A stretch of 64,000 bases of DNA. It comes from Plutella xylostella (taxonomy: Eukaryota > Arthropoda > Insecta > Lepidoptera > Plutellidae). The position numbers were made by a program, and so were the translations under genes. A model generated the notes under the pieces. It had not been told where the DNA came from, did not search any database, and worked only from the letters and a program-made list of their open reading frames with translations. This document shows, one piece after another, positions 59,073-64,000 of this stretch; position 1 is the stretch's first letter, and each line of letters begins with the position of its first letter. The stretch is taken from positions 11,728,001 through 11,792,000 of the forward strand of contig NC_063992.1 in assembly GCF_932276165.1 (NCBI RefSeq). The letters run 5' to 3'.

Positions 59073-59409
59073 GGAGCGGTGGTAGCTCAGTCGGGTAAGC
59101 GCCCGCTTCTCACGCAAGAGATGCGGGTTCGAATCCCGGCGCTGACATGTACCAATGAGTTCTTTTAACTTAAGTACAATGTATACCATCGCTCTTACGG
59201 TGAAGGAAAACATCGTGAGGAAACCTGCATATCTAGATTTAGCACATCTAGATATGTGAACTCACCAACCCGCAGTGGACCAGCGTGGTGGGAAATGGTC
59301 CAAGCTTAGGAAGGCAGTTTAGACCTTGGGGATATGCACAAAGGTTCCACTCGAGAGAGCCAGGTGCAGGTACTTACACCCCCACAGAGAATAGAATAGA
59401 ATAGAATAG
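59073..59409 (+). mobile_element. tRNA-headed SINE (family B) at the LINE border
   Basis: Nearly identical to 45250-45577. AATTGTAAATA flanks it at 59062-59072 and 59410-59420. Inserted just beyond the 5' end of the LINE. Confidence 0.94.
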
Positions 59410-59419
59410 AATTGTAAAT

Positions 59420-60300
59420 AAAGATAGAGGACCAAGGAAACCGTAGACTAATTCTGGTTTACGAAAAATAACAATTGAATTTCATACTTCATGGTAGAAA
59501 ATTTAAAATAAACTTAGCAACATTTTTGTAAGGCTCAAAATATTAACAATCTTACTTCGTCGATCGCAAAATTTGATTCCCCGACGCGGGAAGAGTGAGT
59601 GAGTAAACTCTACTTTTGTTAATATAGTGTATAGGTACTAATTTTGTTAAGAGGAGAAGAAATCATTGATAAGAGTCCCCGTCACCATTGACTTCAAAAT
59701 ATATTAATAGAAAGGACTTGGAAAAAGTAGTATTTATACTCTTTGGCTGCACTACCCTGCACTCAATCTTGCTCCACTCATGCACTCGTGCACGATCTTT
59801 TGGGACAGTTCGTGCACACTTAGTCGCGGCGCGGCTGACAGCTGCGTCCGTAAGCCGCGTCCGCTAATGTGTCGGCGCCTTAAAGACTTTTGTGGTGGCG
59901 CTTGGGTGGCGCGGACTCGGCGAGAGGGAGAGGACAACCATCGACATGGTGGTTCAATATCGAGGATATGAAAGCCTAAAACCTGATCGCATCGACGGCC
60001 CGGGCGGCCCGACCTCAGCTAAAATGGCAAGAGGGCAGGAGAAAGAAAAAAGAATGAAACATTGTATTTCATTTTAATAATAACAGTGCAACAAAATGAC
60101 TTTAATCAACATAACTTTTAAATGTAGACATTTGTAATAATTTAACATTAATTATTTTATACAGATACTTATACAACAAGCAGGCACCTCGATAAATAAT
60201 AATAATATACTTAATAAAATATTTAGGTAGTTAATATTAAAAAATATAGTAAAAAACATGTGTTTTCTTAGTAAATATAGTTAGGTACAAATTAGTAAAA
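59420..60300. other. Intergenic and aminoacylase 3' UTR
   Basis: No gene recognised. ATTAAA on the minus strand at 60101-60106 is a plausible polyadenylation signal about 200 bp past the aminoacylase stop. Confidence 0.4.
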
Positions 60301-60304
60301 AATA

Positions 60305-60509
60305 TCAAACATTGGCAACAGCAGTCAAAAGGTTTATGTAAATATCAATTCCCTTCAAAAATATGTCGGCTTTGAGAAACTCGTTGTGATCGTGAAGCAG
60401 GACCGGCGTGTTGTTCATGGGAGAGAACCCGAAGGCGGGGATGCCCACCTTGCGCACGTAGCGGCTGTCCGTGGCGGCCGGGAAGATGCGGCAGTCCAGC
60501 TGCAGGCCC
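60305..60509 (-). CDS. Acy1: Aminoacylase-1 last exon
   Basis: GLQLDCRIFPAATDSRYVRK, GIPAFGFSPMNNTPVLLHDH (zinc His) and NEFLKADIFLKGIDIYINLL, ending VANV and TGA at 60305-60307. Confidence 0.96.
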
Positions 60510-63018
60510 CTGCGACCAGAAACACCATCATCTGGAGTGTGTCTTTTGTACTAATTTATAGGACTTAGGTACAAAGATATGGATAAATTTCAAAATTCTT
60601 GTAGGTAGTTAGGTAACTTGAGGCTTTACAGGCGTCTTGGAAACCGATAGTTAAGTTCTCCAATCGCGAGTTAAGAATTTTACGGGCTACATTACACTGC
60701 ACGGTGGTACTACCGAGGTATATAATTTTCTCCCACTACACTACATTTTCGTAATGATGATAGTTTTATCAACCACTTACATTTTGTCAGCAGCAGATTT
60801 GAAAGCCATCCAAAATGGATTAGAGTTATCCATTTTAGTATTTGGAACGCAAGGGTTTCGCTGCTCAAACTCATACGTAACCCCGTCCCCAGCCTCTTTC
60901 AGCCATTGTTTGATCTGTTAGTATAAAAATAATGTTGTTATTATTGTGTTGGTATAATGTTTTTTTTTATGTATTGTGTGTTAAAATCGTCAAGACATTT
61001 AAAATGTTTATTTTTTATGCCTACTTACAAAGTTATTTTAAATAATATAAGTATACTTAACAACTTTTCTCATCACGACACATCAATTAAATTAATTGAA
61101 ATACTTATGATTGAAAATATTCATTTATTAGACGTAAGCATGTCTATGACGAGATTGCAAATATTCCTATCGGTAACTGTGTTGGTACTGTGTCCTTCAT
61201 TAAAAAGAATCTCACCATATTTTCAAACTCCACGTGGTCCACGGTCACAGCTATCCTTATATCAAATACAGCAGTCAATTTTTCTGGGACCACATTCGAC
61301 TGTACGCCACCCTAAAAATTATTGTTAGATACATTAAAATATTTTATTTGTATAATAAAATTATTATTTTTATCAAAGCCACTATTCATTGTAGCTACGT
61401 AACAAATTTTACGAAGTACTTACCATATGCCATTACAAATACAGAAAGCTTGTAAAAAAAGATGTACCCATAAATAAAGTAATTTAAGTGAGGCACTCAG
61501 TCACAATTTCAATGAATTAACTTACATATACTTGCGTAAGGTTAATAGTAGTTACATCCCCAATAGTCAACTTTGGATTACTTTCCAATACGTCTTTTTC
61601 TTTTTGTCTCAGGTCCATAAACTTGTCTATTACGTATCTTAGCTGCAAAAATAAAAATAAAATATTACAAATAAAACATTATTGAACACCACATACCTAC
61701 CTAGCAATCTCTTAAGGGCATATTTGGTATGGGCTATTTACCTTTTCACCCGCTGTGTTGTCTAACAGCAGCGAGCCGTGGCCGGGCTGGCCGGTGCAAT
61801 GAATGTGCAGCTCTGCAATACAAAGTAAGTTAGGCGGAAACCTCACTAAATCACGTATTTTAGGTACAAAAAATACTTACGCCAAATGCTCCTTTCACCA
61901 TAGAACAAAATAAACTCTTCACCAGGATTGGCCATTCCTTCATCCAAAGCAAATCCTACATTTAAAGATTTGAAGTCTTCTGTATGCACAAACTTGGCCA
62001 TACCATCGTGTCCTCCGATTTCTTCATCTGAAATTAATTTTGTCAATAAACACAAATTTGTCATAGCGCGAAAATCATTTTCTGAGTAAAAAAATGTGAG
62101 GCTTATTTTTTTGGTTAGCTTGAACCACTTCATACTCACATGATTTTCTGATCGATGCGTGGTAAAACTTTTTTAACATGAATTCTATTTAAAGCGTATC
62201 TTAAAGAAGCCCCTACTAAAGAATTTTGGCGCTTAGCTCCTATAAATATAAGGAAAATTATATTTACCAGGCACAAAAGAGATATGAAGTGTTCTCTTCA
62301 AGCGGACACCGTCTTGCTGCAGCCGGCGGATAGCCTCGAGGTACTGGATGCCGACGCACTTCATGTCCTGAGATCCTCTCGCGAATATCTTCCCGTCGGC
62401 GTCCATATGAGCGCTGAATGGAGGGTGTTTCCAACTATTCTGAAATTTTAACCCATAATATGTATTACATTTCAGTAATAAGTTTAAAATTAATGTAATA
62501 ACTTTATGCCCTTCTATTCTATTCTCTGTGGGGGTGTAAGTACCAGCACCAGGCTCTCTCGAATGGAACCTTTGTGCATATCCCCAAGGTCTAAACTGGC
62601 CTTCTTAAGCTTGGGCCATTTCGCGGGTTGGTGGGTTCACACAAATGTGCTTAATCTAGATAATATGCAGGTCTCTCACGATATTTTGCCTTCACCGTAA
62701 GACCGACGGCATTCACGGTCCACATACTCATTGGTACATTCAGCACCGGGACCTGCATCTTTGGCGTGAGAACCTGGCGCTTACCAGTTTGAGCTACCAC
62801 CGCTCGCTCCTTTATGGCCGTATTTAACTTAATTGTAGTAGTATGTACTTGGAAAACGGGCACGACGTCCATGTGTGAGTTGAGCAGCACGGCGGGCAGC
62901 GCGGGCTGGACGCCGGCCCATGTCAGCACCACGATGGGCTTCCCGCGCACCGGCTCGTACACGCGCGCCGGCAGCCCCAGTCCCGCCGCCTGCGCGCGCA
63001 GAAACGACACGCACGCAT
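60305..63018 (-). CDS. Acy1: Aminoacylase-1 (N-acyl-L-amino-acid amidohydrolase), 5' partial
   Basis: A cytosolic zinc enzyme that releases free amino acids from N-acylated ones. Eight exons with matching phases give 1112 nt (369 residues and stop). The chain reads like human ACY1 (408 aa) minus about its first 35 residues. M20 motifs are in order: LLNSHMDVVPVF (zinc His and Asp), GKIFARGSQDMKC (bridging Asp), FVPDEEIGGHDGM (catalytic Glu), CTGQPGHGS (dimer-domain His) and LLHDHNEFL (last zinc His). The first exon must lie beyond 64000; I found no candidate in 63486-64000. Two family B SINEs lie in and before the gene. GC content differs sharply among exons. Confidence 0.95.
60781..60914 (-). 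CDS. Acy1: Aminoacylase-1 exon
   Basis: IKQWLKEAGDGVTYEFEQRN, PNTKMDNSNPFWMAFKSAAD and K plus a split Met codon. Donor GTAAGT. Confidence 0.95.
61216..61311 (-). CDS. Acy1: Aminoacylase-1 exon
   Basis: 32 codons: GGVQSNVVPEKLTAVFDIRI then AVTVDHVEFENM. The GG-QSNVVP and FDIR segments are conserved in the family. Confidence 0.95.
61526..61642 (-). CDS. Acy1: Aminoacylase-1 exon
   Basis: 39 codons, phase 0 at both ends: LRYVIDKFMDLRQKEKDVLE to TINLTQVY, dimerisation-domain region. Confidence 0.94.
61742..61812 (-). CDS. Acy1: Aminoacylase-1 exon (GHGS motif)
   Basis: Short exon, 71 bp: LHIHCTGQPGHGSLLLDNTA then GEK. Phases match both sides. Confidence 0.94.
61881..62027 (-). CDS. Acy1: Aminoacylase-1 exon (catalytic Glu)
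   Basis: The split codon restores DEEIGGHDGMAKFV; then NVGFALDEGMANPGEEFILF and GERSIW. AT-rich, unlike the preceding exons. Confidence 0.95.
62268..62439 (-). CDS. Acy1: Aminoacylase-1 exon (QDMKC motif)
   Basis: NSWKHPPFSAHMDADGKIFA, RGSQDMKCVGIQYLEAIRRL to LHISFVP. Phase 0 in, one base out. Confidence 0.94.
62514..62812 (-). mobile_element. tRNA-headed SINE (family B), diverged
   Basis: ATTCT repeats, the tail complement (GGCTCTCTCGAATGGAACCT), a shortened body and the tRNA-like head ending TACCACCGCT. It lies in the aminoacylase intron next to the exon at 62849. Flanks CTTTATGCC/CTTTATGGCC approximate a target duplication. Confidence 0.88.
62849..63018 (-). CDS. Acy1: Aminoacylase-1 exon (second, N-terminal in window)
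   Basis: Begins with two bases of a split codon, then ACVSFLRAQAAGLGLPARVY, VLTWAGVQPALPAVLLNSHM and DVVPVFQ. GC-rich. Donor GTACAT. Confidence 0.92.
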
Positions 63019-63159
63019 CTGAAATTGTATTTATAAATGTTTACTTGTTACAATAATTGTGATCGTTTTTGTTTGTGATACATAAGCATGGGATTAGCAT
63101 GTGAGTGACGTACACTTTAAGTAACATTTATAAATAAGTACTGTACCTACCTACATATT

Positions 63160-63483
63160 CTATTCTATTCTCTGTGGGGGTGTAAGTACCTGCACCTGGT
63201 TCTCTCGAATGGAACCTTTGTGCATATCCCCAAGGTCTAAACTGCCTTCCTAAGCTTGGACCATTTCCCCACCACGCTGGTCCACTGCGGGTTAGTGGGT
63301 TCACATATCTAGATGTGCTAGATCTAGATATGCAGGTTTCCTCACGATGTTTTCCTTCATCGTAAGAGCGATGGTATACATTGTACTTAAGTTAAAAGAA
63401 CTCATTGGTACATGTCAGCGCCGTGATCAAACCCGCATCTCTGGCGTGAGAAGCGGGCGCTTACCCGACTGAGCTACCACGGT
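63160..63483 (-). mobile_element. tRNA-headed SINE (family B)
   Basis: Same layout on the minus strand upstream of the first visible aminoacylase exon. Box B is mutated (GTGATCAAACCC). Confidence 0.9.
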
Positions 63484-63489
63484 TCTTAC

Positions 63490-64000
63490 TACATCATATT
63501 ATTACATTCGATTCTGATTGAGTTATAGTTAAGTAGTTATCCTCCTAACATTCCTACTGGTTTACTAAGTATATTCCTGTTATTATGCAATTTAGTTGTC
63601 ATGTCATCTCAATTGCATCCTCCCGTGCTAGGCATCATTAACTGCTAAAGTGTTATATCCTGATCCCTGATTGATATATGGATAGCTACATCTACTTTGT
63701 TTATCTGACATGTAGGTAACTACCTACCTACATTGCCGAACTACCTAGCGATACTGTTTGGGTTAAAAATTGTAAATAAAGAAGAATGGCGAAACCTGAC
63801 CCGCTTTGCATAAGTTAGCAGCCACTCACCAAACCTATTTTAAGTTATTGATAAAAATGTCTATTATCAGGGAAAAATATTAAAAAAAATCTAAACCATG
63901 GGGTTCTTGAGATATTAGGTTTCAAAAGTAAATTAATTAAATATTTTTTTTTCGTTAAATAAGACTTTGCTGAATGGTACACGAACAAATAAGTTTTATA
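63490..64000. other. Aminoacylase intron 1 (part), no exon seen
   Basis: AT-rich. A GGTGAGTG donor-like string on the minus strand near 63825-63832 follows no recognisable coding sequence. Confidence 0.4.

Overview
The window is nuclear DNA from an insect, almost certainly a moth or butterfly. The evidence is small GC-rich exons in AT-rich introns, tRNA-headed SINEs ending in AGAAT repeats, Jockey/CR1-, RTE- and RNase H-bearing LINE remnants, a mariner, and many hairpin MITEs. No prokaryotic operon, CRISPR array or rRNA gene is present. Two protein-coding genes can be read exon by exon, both on the minus strand.

Gene 1 (18657-55824, minus) is a complete phospholipase C beta of the Plc21C / vertebrate PLCB1-3 type. 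I could place 21 coding exons. All have canonical GT/AG borders and matching phases, and they sum to 3315 nt (1104 residues plus stop). Domain order is PH-like N-terminus, EF-hand region, catalytic X box, basic/Ala-Pro-rich X-Y linker, Y box, C2 domain, then a charged C-terminal coiled coil that in this family contacts G-alpha-q. Gene 2 (60305-63018, minus) is aminoacylase-1 (M20 zinc peptidase family). Eight exons are present, and the exon for roughly the first 30-35 residues lies beyond the right edge.

Layout: 1-18.6 kb is the 3' flank of the PLC gene, with repeats and no gene I can support. 18.6-33.9 kb holds the 3' two thirds of the PLC coding exons, with introns largely built of transposons and minisatellites. 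33.9-55.8 kb holds the 5' exons with long introns. 56.3-59.4 kb is a decayed LINE followed by a SINE. 60.3-63.0 kb is aminoacylase-1.

The most unusual signal is in the PLC gene. At five of its 21 exons (8, 15, 18, 19, 20) the last part of the exon together with its 5' splice site has been duplicated into the following intron, usually in tandem. This gives 7 donors after exon 18 (68-bp unit), about 19 after exon 19 (17-bp unit, plus a second copy of 29 codons differing only at synonymous sites), and 8 after exon 20. The exon 20 array is in frame, with a 21-bp unit that would add seven residues to the coiled coil; one TAG interrupts it. Other points are a minisatellite of perfect TGACGTCA (CRE) palindromes on the acceptor side of exon 5, split by a LINE; a SINE sharing its 3' tail with an RNase H-bearing LINE in the same window; a 5S rRNA-like SINE; and several MITEs with clean target-site duplications.
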